This document shows positions 1 through 13,000 of a stretch of 64,000 nt of DNA, piece after piece. Under the pieces are notes generated by a model. That model was not told the origin of the DNA. It saw nothing but the letters and a program-made list of their open reading frames with translations, and ran no database searches. Position numbers and translations under genes: made by a program. The stretch comes from Diphasiastrum complanatum (taxonomy: Eukaryota > Streptophyta > Lycopodiopsida > Lycopodiales > Lycopodiaceae): contig MU832000.1 in the NCBI GenBank assembly GCA_029204225.1, positions 1 through 64,000 on the forward strand, in the 5' to 3' direction. The stretch's first letter is position 1. Each line of letters begins with the position of its first letter.

Positions 1-1199
1 ATTTTCTTGATTCCACCACCTCAATCGGGCTATTAATGTGCCATTTTTATCCTCAGCTAGGCGCGCTTCAAAACAAGTGATAAGAATTCCAGATCAGCCG
101 AAGTGCCTGAGGCTTAGGAGTAGTCTTTGATAGAAGTGCATGCAAACGTTTAGTCCAAGAGAAATAAGGCTCACTTTGTAGTGTGTGAGGTGGGTAAGGT
201 TAGGTGAAGGTAGGTGGCTTAAGATTTTTAGATTTGGCCTTTCATCTTAATTTTCATTGTCTCAAGCTAGGATTACACCCCAAGTGCAAAACATTCCATG
301 CATAATTTTCATCAATTCCTAGGCTCTTTTTTTCTAGAGGTTGCCCATCCTCAGTCATAGTGGAATGTGACGCAAAGGGTGATCAGTCCTTCGGTTTCTT
401 CTTCAATTCTTTATAGACTCGATTGAGCCTTCTTTATAGACTCGATTGAGCCTTCTTAAGGTACCATCTTTTATCTTTAAGAAGCTTCTTCAGTTCATTC
501 TTCAGGCACTCCCTTAAGTACCTGCACATACCTTTAAAGAAAAAGGTTAGGTGTCATAACATACCATTTAGATGGTTCATCATCAGATTCTACCTGTAAA
601 ATCTGCACAACATACTGTTAGCATTAATCTACACTTTTCATCTCTTGTCTGCAGGTACAGATACCTGCACAAACATTTCATCCGTTAGAGTAACAAACTC
701 TAATATTCAAATATGTTTCATGGAGGATAGGATAGCCTTTATTCCTTGGTCATTTTGGTCTTTACCATTTACACCTTAAAGAAAGGTCAGTATTCATGCC
801 ATTTAACATGGCTCATATAAGGTTCTTGGTTCTACAGGTATCAATGACTATTACTTAATTCATAAACTCATGCAATATCCAAAAAGAATGTTTGATCATT
901 AATAATTTCATATCATCAAAGTTTATAAGGAGTTTAAAGCTGGGAAAGTCTTTATTACTTTGGGGCAATTTGTTTCTACAAATTACAGAGTAGTACATCT
1001 CAAGTGTGTAGTAGTCAGGGAGCATAGTAACTCTACAAAACAACTAAAGAAATATAATCTGAAATAGAAATGCAAGCTGAAATACATAATGTCTATCACT
1101 TAAAAATAATTACAATAGACAGAAGTATAACCAAGAGAGAGCACTGTATGTAATATCAGCTAAGACCACTGAAGAAGTCTGTGATACAAGGCCCCAAAG
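1..1199. other. Non-coding stretch, no gene recognised
   Basis: AT-rich sequence without a convincing reading frame. The only structure I see is a 23-bp unit (tctttatagactcgattgag plus cct) repeated perfectly in tandem at 408-430 and 431-453. It presumably belongs to an upstream intron of the ATXR2-like gene that runs rightward, but no exon could be recognised here. Confidence 0.5.
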
Positions 1200-1205
1200 A
1201 TGATA

Positions 1206-2990
1206 CTACAGTAGAGGATGGACGCTGATGTCGTCTGTGATATCTCTGTGGGTGCTAATTCTGTGCAGTATGGGACCTTTGAGGGAAAACTCTCCGGAAG
1301 TGCTCGGACCATGGTAGTACCTGAGGTCAGGCGCTGTCTCTGATCTCGATGAGCTAGGTAATGTCATCGTCTGAGACTGAATCTGGTCGAGGACGGCGAC
1401 TAGTGGAAAAATCCGTAATCTGAGGCTGTCTATCACTCTCCACTGAAGTGCGGGCTCTCTCATAAGGGCAACACACCTAGGATCCACATGAGTGATAAGA
1501 GAGCGTAAAGTGGTGCATCTATGAAAAGACAATGGTAACGTCCCCAGATCTCATAATAGGCCGAACATCTGAAAAGGAAATGCTCCTTCGACTCAATCTT
1601 TCCCAAGGAACACATCTGACATAATCTGTCCTCACGTGGAGTACCTTGGTAACGACCAGTCTTAATAGCAAGCTGGTGGGAAGAAACCCGAAACTGTCCA
1701 AGAGTAAACTGTAAACAATGTGAGAGTCCATAGTCAAGATAGTGTGCCTGTATAGGAAAACCTGCTCCATCAAACTCTAGAAAATGTGTCTGATAGAAAT
1801 CTGATTTGACACTCAACTGTCCTTGCCAAGTATGTTGGATATAAGCCCGATAAATGAAATGTCTAATGTACTCATGAGTGCCGGGAGATCAGAAACTGGA
1901 ATACTAAATGAGCTCAAGAGGCGTGCAGCCTGAGAGTACCATTAGAAATGGACTCCACTATCATAGAGTAGTCTCGAGGATGTGACTACAAGGTAGAAAT
2001 ATTTGTCAAAAGGGAGAGCCAATACTCTCTGGATATATATAGTGAGCCTGAAAAGGGCATCCACTAAAATAGGAGGAACAACAAAGCAGTGATAATCTGG
2101 CGTGGAACTGAGGGCTTAGCCCTAAACATCCGAGAGAGCATGGAGGTTTGGAGTCGAGATATACGAGACTAATCCGAGGAGGTCATACCTGCACACCAAA
2201 CCTCTGCCGCATATAAGGCTGTAGGAGTGACCATAGTGTCGAAGAGACGACAATTACTGGGAGCATCATGAATATAACTTCTGAAACAAAGTCTCTCAAG
2301 TTGGATGAGGGAAGCATGACCCTTCCCAAGTCGATTTGAGGCTGCATGCCGCATACTAATAATCGGACCACTGAATAGCACACCCAACTAAGTGTAAGAT
2401 GAAACAATCTCCAAGGGCTGACCATCAAGGAAAATCTCCTGACGCTGCATGAAGGCTCTGGAAGTATTGAAGACCATCACTTTGATCTTCGATATATTCA
2501 CCCTCAATCCCCAACGGGTGCAAAAAGTGTGTAGGCTATCCAAATGTCTCTGGAGTCCCTCTCTAGTCGGTGAGACTAAAGCCACATCGTCAGCATATAG
2601 CAGTATAGCAATAAGAGATTACAGCCGATCCCACCCCAATAATATGTCCGATCATAATAGTGCGATAGTTATCAAGTTTCATGGGATCCCCGCTCTTGTG
2701 GATGGGGTGGATGATATTAGTGCACCAAGAAGAGGGAAAAGCGTGAATAACTCCTTGGTTAAGGAGAGTGGATAACATCGGTGCTAGTGTGTCAGGAGCA
2801 TGGAGGAGGAGTTCAGATTCCAGGTCATCAATATCAACGGGCGTGGCGAGTTCTTAACTTCTTAATGGCTACGAGAACCATGTCAGCAGTGAAGAACGAA
2901 AACTCAGAGGGACGAGGAGAAATAACAATTGGAATATCAGCAGGTAAAGTATATAAAGTGGTTGCATACTCAGTCCAGATATGGAGATCA
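1206..2990 (-). pseudogene. LINE-C: decayed non-LTR retrotransposon ORF2 (reverse transcriptase and C-terminal zinc motif)
   Basis: Read on the minus strand from about 2990 down, the translation shows the segment before the RT, the RT entry motif NYRTIMIG (about 2660), then YADDVALVSP (about 2600-2570), the downstream [27 protein letters not shown] block, and finally the C-terminal RFRVSSHQL-like block with C-x2-C...H-x4-C near 1580-1620. The same blocks in the same order occur in LINE-A and LINE-B, so the three form one family. The RT core between NYRTI and YADD is missing, and several frameshifts and stops break the frame. It lies antisense within an intron of the ATXR2-like gene. No endonuclease part is seen; the 5' side stops at an (AG)n tract. 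A dead fragment is near certain; the exact ends are not. Confidence 0.8.
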
Positions 2991-2997
2991 GTCAATG

Positions 2998-3000
<3 letters not shown>

Positions 3001-3042
<42 letters not shown>
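3001..3042. repeat. (AG)21 microsatellite
   Basis: A perfect 42-bp AG tract lies directly upstream, in LINE orientation, of the surviving LINE-C coding sequence. It is one of about ten long AG/TC tracts in the window. Confidence 0.97.
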
Positions 3043-3046
<4 letters not shown>

Positions 3047-3284
3047 CAACGCACTGCAACCCTTTTTTGTGGGCAGAAGTTAAGCAAAAATCTCCTGAGT
3101 TTATGATACTGTCTGCAGCAGTTGCATATTGATTGGTTAGATTCGTTGTAAGGCTAACCTTTGGAAGTTTTTGTTACTTATGCATAACTGTGATAGCTAA
3201 AGTGGTAACGAATGTGAATTCTTAAGGAATCCTTGCTGTCTAAGGATTAGTACAAACCGGAAATTGGTTGTAACTCTGTTACAC

Positions 3285-3490
3285 GCATAGTTGCCGTTCC
3301 AGAATCACTATGGGAGGTCATGATGGTGATACATTTGAATACCAACCAGCTGAAGATACTCCACCGTAATCTGCTCAACCAATATATGCTGAAAGCTGGG
3401 TCGGAACGGACCCTTTGTTAAATATTTAAAATTTAAATTTTTTTTTTTTGCCCACGTTCCGAAACGGAATGCGTTCCAAAGGGGCCCCTT
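3285..3490. mobile_element. Possible remnant of a CATAG-ended MITE with GGAACGG-type inverted motifs
   Basis: CATAGTTGCCGTTCC at 3286 resembles the ends of the two better-defined hAT-like MITEs (CATAG then a palindromic motif). The following 200 bp contains further inverted copies such as GGAACGG, GTTCCGAAACGGAA and GCGTTCC. No matching second end or target duplication was found, so this is a weak call based only on resemblance. Confidence 0.25.
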
Positions 3491-3710
3491 AAGTCCCAAA
3501 ATTTTTTAAGATTAAAGGGCTAACCTATTACCACTTGCATTTCCTGAATGATAGAGTAGGCGAAAACATTGCAATACTTCCTTTTGTGCTTTGTTATCTC
3601 TTCTAGTCTTTGTGAAACAAAATAGCAAAATGATCTTTGGTACGAGGAAAGAACCTTTTTAGGGCAACAAGTATCATGAGAATAGACGTATTATTATTAT
3701 TTTATTTAAA

Positions 3711-3893
3711 TTTTGGAGTGTCATTGGGTGGCCAAAGGCTTTTGACTTAGCTCTCTTGTTTGATCTCTCTCTCAACAATTACCTGATGCAAAATAGTTTT
3801 TTTTAATTTTGGAGTGTCATTGGGTGGCCAAAGGGTAGCTCTCTTTTTTGATTTCTCTCTCAACAATTACCTGATGCAAAATAGTTTTTGCAG
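3711..3893 (+). repeat. Roughly 90-bp tandem duplication ending at the exon A splice acceptor
   Basis: The block beginning ttttggagtgtcattgggtg and ending cctgatgcaaaatagttttt occurs at about 3711-3804 and again at about 3805-3890, with small differences in the middle. The second copy ends exactly in the TTTTTGCAG acceptor of exon A. The polypyrimidine stretch and probable branch-point area are therefore present twice, but only the second copy is followed by CAG and the exon. Confidence 0.85.
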
Positions 3894-4006
3894 TGAAGCA
3901 TGTGCCGAGGCAGCCTGGGAAGCATACCATTGCTTACTCTGCACTGGCTCAAAAAGCCTTTGTCCAAACAAGAGTCTTCTGTCCGAGTTCAAGCAATTTG
4001 CAGATG
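3894..4006 (+). CDS. ATXR2: ATXR2-like exon A: second half of the MYND-type zinc region
   Basis: This exon begins with one base of a split codon after TTTTTGCAG and ends at GATG/gtaaga in phase 1. It encodes the C-x3-C ... H-x3-C part of the zinc region (CSEAC, HCLLC) and the following helix ending QFAD. The family's preceding half (GGC-x-x-A-x-YC) should be in an upstream exon. Its acceptor lies at the end of a tandem duplication. Confidence 0.88.
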
Positions 4007-7000
4007 GTAAGATGTTCTATTGGTTGTTTGTGTGTATGCAAATGTAATGTACACTTGCAATGTTGTCTATCTAGAGCAGTGATAAACATTCAAAGCTAGT
4101 TTTTTTTGCACTCAAGCTATACACCAAACAAGTAACATAAATATAGAATTTCGTGGTTATTACATTGGTGCCAAGTCAACATGGAAAGTAAAAAAGATGG
4201 AAAGTCAAAACATGATATACGTAAGTTGAAGTAACTTCCTAAGTGGCCAGCTATCAAATCCTTTATGTATTGCTTCTCAAGTGCCTGTCTCCAGCCCATT
4301 AAGGCATTGCTTTATCACAAAGCTTCTGCAGACCTAAGAAGGATTGAACAAAAAATCAAAAAGCCTCAAAATTTTCTATAGAGGAAGAGGGGAAATAGAT
4401 ATCTCTATGGCGGAATTTTATTTTTATGGCATGATATGAAAGGTTTTAAGTTTGTGATTGAGGAATGTGCACTAGAAGTTTTTTGTTCTAATTTTCAAAG
4501 TGATTGTTGCCCATATGACTGAAGTTTAAAACCAGTTTTACTCGTCAACAGACTTTAGAAGTTAATTTCTTTTCAAACCTCTTTTAGGTTCTCATGGAAG
4601 CAAGATTCAGATTTCTAACAGGTTTATGCTGTGAAGATCATTGCATTTTTTAAATTTTGTTTTGTCACAACACACCGTAAGCAGCAACCAATCTTCCACA
4701 GAGATATGAATAATGGCACTGCATTGTTGCACGAGATGGTATGCGTGCCACATGGGCAAGAATACATTGTAGCACAGCTCTGTGGGCTGAAAGCCTGTAC
4801 CATAAAATCATGACTTTGAGCCTTTCAAAGATTCTGATGATTCCATATTCTCAACTGCACTCTTTATCAAGCACGAACACAACCATTATGCTTTGAACTT
4901 TGAAGTGGGAATTTTCTTGTTAAGCTAGATGACTTTAAACCCACGAGATATGCAAAGCTCTACATCTCTTTGTCTAAGAAGATTCGGGCAGTGTGCATTT
5001 TTATTTGGTTCTGGATACCTATTAACATTTCTCCTTGCTGTTATCACTTTCCAATTCTTGGTGACCATCTTTGCTTATTGACACTCATCCTGCACGCTCT
5101 TTTCTCCTTGCTAAATCTTACAGCATGTTACAACATCATTGAGTGAGAACAATTGGATGTTTGCAGGCCTTGCATCTTTTATTTGTTTTTTTACTTGTGC
5201 TGCGACAAGGATCTAGTAGACCAAACACTAAAACCTTTCTCAGCTCTGAAGTGTTCTGCCTTTTGAGTTTAGATTGTGTCTACTAGCAACCTTTGATCCC
5301 AAGCTAGATACTTTGTCCGTCGAATGAACAGGAGAAAATAGTAAATGGATTGACTAGATAGCCTGATTGTGTGTATCGTATCAGATAGGAGGTGGCAGTA
5401 GTCTTGTTCTAGCTTCAGCTCTCTGATCTAGCAATTTCCTGTTTGCAGAAACCAATGATATCTTTCATCTGGCTGCACAGGTATGATTGCGTCTTTATTG
5501 AGTTCTTTATTGATTCTTACATGCTAGTTATCTTCAGGTAAGATTCAATCTGTTGAAGGTAGGATCAATGTAAAGAATCTTCTAGCCGATGATGAAATCA
5601 TTGACTCTCTGATTTTTCCTTTTATTAGTTTATAGTCGTGCTAGATATATATTAACAAAATGACATGGCAGGTGATTGCAAATGTTATCTGCAAATGCAG
5701 AAAGCTCGAATCAGTGGCTACTGAAGTAAAGTCAGAAGAAGATGCTAAAGCTAGAAACACTAGAATGCTCTTGGAAGCATGGGAGCCATTTGCTATGGGT
5801 CACAAACGTTTGTGCGTAAAACCTCCCTATCTTTTTCCTCTTGCATAATTGGAAGATGTTAATCTCTCACTGTGCTCTAAGAAATGTGAACCAGATGAAG
5901 ACATCTTCTTGGTGAGAAATTCTAGTAATGATAAAAAAAATGGAGTTGAAAGGATGTTGCTTGCTATCTCAATCTAGGATCTAACACAGATGTTGATCCA
6001 CCCTATGAAATCTAGCAACAGAATCGCTTTTTTTTTTTTTTTAAACCACCCAATATGGGTATCAGTAGAGAGAGAAAAACTAGAGGATTGCAGATAGACA
6101 ATTTTCTAGTAGGTTCCGGTCCTCCACAAGCAGCTAGGTGAGTGACAAAAATTCCACAAATGCTGTTGAACGGACATTTGTCATTGAAACTTACTGAATC
6201 GCAGTCTATGCCAAACCCTACTAAGCCTACTAACCCTATTTTAACCCTCTGTAGAAGAGATTGTAAGTGCTCTAAATACAATAAGACTCTTGAAGATGAA
6301 AAGAGACATAAGCATTGCCATTATTTTCAGAAGTTGAATATCTGTGCATGCACTATCACAATCTGTTTGCCCTCGGTAGAAGGGATTCAGAGGACTCTGA
6401 AAGGCATAAAGACTCTTAGGCCAAGCTTGTCCAAGTAGGAGGACACTTCAAAAGTAGGACATTAAGAAAATAAAAGAAGTAAGACCTTGTCCTCTGAGGA
6501 CCATTCAAGAGTAAGGCAATGTAAGGCCTTGTCCTAGGATGTTTAGAAAGTATTGTCTTTTTATGACTCATTATGAAAAATTTAAGTTTAATTTGAAACT
6601 GAATGATGTTTAAGTTTTGTAGAGACATTTGATGGACTATGAAAGTCTTATGAAGGTCCCTTGTGGACATGTGTAGATGATGATAGGTCTCTTTGTGGAT
6701 GTCGGGAAATGTCCCTCATTGGATTTAGGGTTTTGTCCCTTATTGGGGGTCCCGTGTGGACGCCAAGAAAGTCTCTTAATCATATTTATAAGGAGGGTCC
6801 CTCATTTGACACAACAAAGGTTTTGGACTTATATGGACCTTTTGAAGGAAAGAGCTAGGAACAACTTAATTTGACATAAGTGGTATCTTTTTGGGCTCAA
6901 TAACCATAAAATTATGATAAAATGCCATCTTTTACAAATTATGAGAATATAAGCAAAAAAAAAGTTTCATGTCAGCGATTCGCTGCACTGAATCGTGAAT

Positions 7001-10000
7001 CGTGAATTGTGAATCTCGAATCGCTGATCCTTGCGAATCGCGATTCGCTGCAACTATGAATCAAACTGACAAAAGCAAAAGGCTCAACTTTTGAAGAATG
7101 GTCTCAGTTGTTCAAACACTTATGAGGCTAAAGTAATAACTACATTGACCAAGCTATTATAGGTGAAACTCTCAAGTGTTCGCAGAATGACACTTTCACA
7201 CTACACTTAGGAAATGTAGAACCCTGCTTCGAGAAATGTGAAGCATGTATGGAATATGGGAAATGGGGAAATGACACCATCACGCTAAACAATGTCGTAA
7301 AAAAATTATGCAATATAGTACTTGGAGAGAAGGATATGCATGAAGAAGAATGGGAGGAAGAGCAAATAGTTTCAAAAAATAAAGGCATAATTCTTTAGTG
7401 AGTTACCAAAACCTTAAACATTTTGGAGTAAAATAGAGCTTTTTGCCGTCTTAGTAGAAAATGCATTCTCTTGAATGGGGAAATATTTCCTCTAGGAGGA
7501 TATTTGTTTCCCCATAGCATGTTCTAGATTCGTTATTCCAAGTCAAGAAACGTGGAGCGGGGAACAAGTTTCCCCATGAGAGAAGCCCGGGAATGAGTTT
7601 CCCTCAAAGTTGTGGGGAATGTTTCCACTTAGGAAATGCAGACCCCTTGGGAAATGAGAAACAAGATAGGAAATGGGAAATGACATGTCATCACATTGTG
7701 GTGAAACTTTGCCAGAATGTAACATTTGACTGAAATATTATTGTCATTAAATTTTATCCGGTTAAATACTTACAAGATTGACACAAATGATTAATGTGAA
7801 AAATATCAACTAGTTAAGTTGAGTTTATTTGGCAATTTTGAGGCCAATATGCATTTTCATCTTAGAGATAGACTTTATAAAGTCAATAAGGCCTAAGAAT
7901 AGTGGATTTACTATTTTTGAAAATTAGGCAAGTTGATAAGGTCGCATATAGACCTCTTGTTATTGGCTCAATTACATGCATTGAATCTAGTCATGTTAGA
8001 TCTGGTGTTTTGGAAAGTATCTAAAAACTTCCAATTGTGGATAAGCTTAAGCAAGATGATCTATAGGGTCAATATCCTGCTATAAGTAGGCATACAAGCG
8101 TGGGAGGAATTCATCTCTCTCATTCATTCTTATGGAAGATATCTCTTTGGGTTTTTACATCCATCTTTTGCATCTCGGTGTTGATATAGTGAGATTGTGT
8201 GTAGAATGCTATTTTTCTTATGTTTATGGATCCACACATGTGAACACTGTTATTGCAATGCTGTTGTACAGACATGAAGTAAATTAACATATGTAAGTGT
8301 TTATGACAAATTCTTATTGAGTTTTCATCTTCTATGTGTAGTAGATGCATGATTTCTACATTTGTAATGAAGCTAGATGTGCTCTCCAAATTAGCTAAAG
8401 ATCAAAGGGCATAAATAGATCTTTGTGATCTGTTTTTTCACAATTGATTTGTGTCTACTTTAAGCATATCTCTTAGGGGACAACAAATCTCCTTTGAAGA
8501 GCTTGTTGGCTTACTTCTCCAAGAAGAGCAAACAAGGATTAATTTTGGTGAACAAGAAGATCAAGCCTTCTTCACCAAAGGCAAAGGGAAGGGCAAGTGG
8601 AAAGGTAAGCCTTCTTCTTCCAAGGATCAAAAATCCAAGGAAGGCCAAGATCAAGGATCTAAAAAGAAGGGTAAGTGCCATTATTGTAAAAAGTTTGGGC
8701 ACCACATAAAGGAATGTAGGAAGAAGCTTACTAAGGATAAAGAGAAAGGTATTGATACAAATACAGCCATGGTTTCAGTAGAACATCAAAAGGAGGATGA
8801 TTCTTTCAATGGTGATTTTGCTTTTGTCACTAACAATCTCATTTCTAATCAAAATGAGATTTCTACCACTTCTTGACTTGCTGGTTTTTCAGCAGAAAAC
8901 AGCACTACTTCAGCTTTGCAGGTTGCTGTTTTTTCTTCCATTGATTGGGTGATTGATAGCGGAGCTACATGCCATATGACTCACCATAGAGACGTCTTCA
9001 CAAAGCTTATGAAAATCAAAGATGGAAGCAAGGTTCAAGTGTTGACAACACCTCCTATCCAATTGAAGGCATTGGATCTATACCCCTCATTCTTCCCAAT
9101 GGAGAAGAAAAGTACATTCGAAATGTACTTTATGTTCCTAAGATCAAGAAAAATCTCATTTCGATCTCTACAATCATGAATCAAGGATTGATTGTAGAAT
9201 TTAAAGAAGACAAATGTCTTATAAAAGACCCAAAGAGATCACTTTTAATTGTTGCTTCGGGAACATTGCGAGGAGGTTTGTTTTTGTTGGATATTTATGA
9301 ACCTAAAGCTTTGACATCCTTTGGTCTTGTTGCTACTAATTCACATGCATTGGAGTTGGCTAAACTATGGCATGCGAGGTACGGGCACCTCAATTTTGGA
9401 ATTTTGAATATGTTGAAAAAATTCAACATGGTGGAAGGCATTCCAAATATTGAGCATCCCGAAGGACATGTATGTGAAGGATGCATACTTGGTAAGTTTC
9501 AACAGAAGCCTTTTCCTATTGTTGGGACTATCAAAGTTGGTGATAAGTTTGCCTTAATTCATAGTGATGTATGTGGTCCAATGAGGACCAAATCCATTGT
9601 TAAATGCAAGTACTTCGTTACTTTTATTGATGATTTTTCAAGGTTTACATGGATCTTTCCTATGAAGGCAAAATCTGAAGTTTTTCAACGCTTCAAAGAT
9701 TTTCTAGCTATGATAGAAAATCAATTTGGGCATGCTTTGAAGATACTACGTATCGACCGAGGAGGGGAATACATTAAAAGTACGTTCGGCACGTTTCTTC
9801 AAAGCAAAGGCATTCTACATCAAATGACTACACCTTACACACCGCAACAAAAATGGTGTTGTCGAGAGGAAAAATCGCACAATCATGGAGATGGCTCGTT
9901 GCATGCTTAAGGCAAAGGGCATTCCCCATAAGTTTTGGGCTGAAGCGGTTATTACGGCGGCATACATTAGTAATCGGTGTCCGACTAAAGCCTTGAAGAT

Positions 10001-13000
10001 TTTGACTCCTTAGAAGTTTGGTATGGTAAGAAGCCATCGGTTTCTCACTTTCGCACTTCAATCATTAAAAGAACCATTTTATCTCGTATATATCTATGGA
10101 AATGGAAGAAGGAATAACATTTTTTTCTTGGGCATTAAGCAAGTACAATTTGCAGCATGTTATCTTCACACTATTGAGGATGCCTTTTTTAAGGCCTTGT
10201 CGTCTTCGTCTTATTTAGGGTAGCATGAAAAGGAAATAAGCCAATTGCAACCTTTTTTGTAAGCTTCTTGATTGTGATTTTAAGATAGTTTTCTTCCCCT
10301 TGCCAACCTTTTTTAGTTGCTGTCACAAAGAAACAAAAGCATCTGAGAAAGTATGTATGGGCTCATACAACCTTTAACACTTACAAATGTGGCCATTTGA
10401 ATACTTACTCAATGAGAACTTTGACCTTAGTCTACATGGAAATCTTTCATTCGTATTATAAAGTCATATGCCGAAGTGACTTGTGTATCATATTGTATCT
10501 AATCAACATTGTTTTACCTATACTGGTCGCCTAATGTCCTCATAGTAGTTCCCTTGCAGTCTCATGTATTTTGTTTTCACAGGTGGTGGGAATCAATTGC
10601 CTTGCCTGAAGATGTTGACCCTGCTGAAGAGGATGTTTTTAGGAATCAAATGAAGGAGTTGGCAGCCAATGTATAGATGTTCTAACTTTCCATCAATTGT
10701 GCCAAACTAATGGATTATGTATATAAGTTTGTGATATGAGGGTTTTATTTGTTTGTTGCTTTGATTGTAGATCAAAATTGACATGTTTTTTAGTTAGCAT
10801 CCATGTGAAGAGTCCATTTTTGTATGCCTTATTAAGACAATCTTGGATGCACAACATGACTCTCTTGTAGATCCTTTGTACTTGTTGTTTTCAAATCATT
10901 ACACACTTGGCCAATCACAAGTAAGAAAGCAAGACATTAATATGAAATCATGGTAACTATATTGACAATTAGCGTTTGACATATATTTGCAGTCATTAGG
11001 TCTGCTCAAGAAAGTGCTCTTTATGGAAGAATATGCTGCATGTATCCTTTTTCCCCCTTGGATAAGAATTGTGGAAGCTTGAATGAGTATTCTACATTGG
11101 TTCACTTATGGGAAGTAACTCATGTCTAGCTCTTAATTTAATAGGAAATGGTATCTAGATCTTTTTCTTTAGGTAGGGTAATAGCAGGTAGTGTCTTATT
11201 GCACTTATTTGTTAGCATAGATCATTATATAGAAGTTTCCAATTATACTACCAAATTGCAGGTGGTAATTGCCCTAACAATCTTTTTTAGAAAGTTTTGT
11301 ATTGGTGCTAGATAGTTGGATAATGGCTTCTTATCAATAGTATCGTGTCAAAGTGAAAGACATGTCAAAGACTTCTCTCACTTTCTTCATTGACCTTCCC
11401 TTTTAATGAGCGTTTTAAATTTCATATAGGAAGAATTTGTTTCATATCATGATATTTCAGTTTTGGAATTGTTTGCACTCTATCATGCTTTTAACTTTAA
11501 TAAGCATAATTGAGTATATAAAGTATTATAAAGTTTGCCATTGATGAACGCAAATACATTATTTTTGTTGCAGGTGATAATTTTTCATTGTACTGTTCAT
11601 GTGAATGTCTCTCAGGCAAAGGATTCCTTAACATTTTGTTCATGCAGTATTTTCTCTTGAAGTTTATGGGTACATCATCGGCATGTTCGAGTTAAATAAC
11701 TTGTGAGGACTCGTCTTCTTTAGCAAATACATATCTTTCTGGCAATGTTTACTTGCTTGCTATACTTCCAGTTTGACAAATATTAGATTCACAAGGTTGG
11801 CCTTACAATTATCATTAAAGTCAAGAATATGAGTAACTTATTGACATACTGGGAAGGCTATGGACACATAATTGTGAAGACCCGATGACAACATTCTATA
11901 GTTTATTCATGACCTTTGTTGTTTCATTTGACAAGGTTTTCCTTACAAAATTACTACTTCAACGAAGCTTATGATTAATTTATGAGCATTCATGTTCATG
12001 TTCATGTGATTTGCACCTTATCTTGGGTGATAATGACATAAGTGGGGATGTAATATTCAATTTGTGTTATGCAGCTGATAGTCTATGACTAGATGAGTGG
12101 TCACATGAAAATAGCAGGAAATTGTAAATGATTAACGAGTTCTCAACAGAGAAATAGAAAATTATCCTCCATAGTAGCATCCTTCTACAATGGAGCTGCA
12201 ACCAAGGTTCTCTCAAAGAAGCAGGAAAGATTTTTTCATGAAGAAAAAAATACATTTGAAGCTTTTAGTGTAGATTTAAGGTTTTGTTTGACATTACGGG
12301 CACATGATCCACTCGCAAAGAATTTATGAATGGACCTCTTGCATGAGCTCCAGCCCCCACCTAGCTAGGTGCCCTCTCAATTTGGGCTGATTACAAATAT
12401 ACTTGAGAGTGTGATGGCTTTTAGTGTAGATTTAGGGCCTTGTTTGACATTACAAGCACATGACACACTGATTGTAAAGAATTTCCAAATGGGACTCTTG
12501 CATGAGCTTGGCCCACCTAGCCTAGCGCTCGCTCAATTTAGGCTAATTACAAAAATACTCCAAAGTGTGATGATCAAGATTAACATTGTAGGAAATTTGA
12601 TGGCCACCAATGCCTAGCTGGTCCCATTCATTATTATATTATTGGTTATTGTGAGCTGCTTAGTTTTAATGGTAGCCCACAAGGCCCACATGAGTAGGGT
12701 AATATTGCCTTCAAGCCACTTAGACATTTAGACCAATAATTCTACATCACTTGTACGTTCAGTTATTTAGTTGCTTGAATAGAGTGTGGCTCCCACTCCT
12801 GCTGCTACCTCTAGGCTGTCCCCTAGCCCGTCGGGTCTGCGTCACTAAGGTCCCAGGTCCCACACCCTTGGAAGGCCCTACGAACTGGGATGATGTCTGG
12901 CCTGCAGCTGCCTGTGATGCCCCACTCCTCTTTACAAACATCAAACCCAAGCCCCCTCTCACTCTGCCTTTTGGGTGCCCCCCTAGGCCTAATTGGAGGA

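Noticed and set aside
2834-3083. ORFs with Ser-Leu or Arg-Glu repeats on either strand
   Set aside because: They translate the (AG)21 microsatellite; the flanking parts belong to LINE-C.
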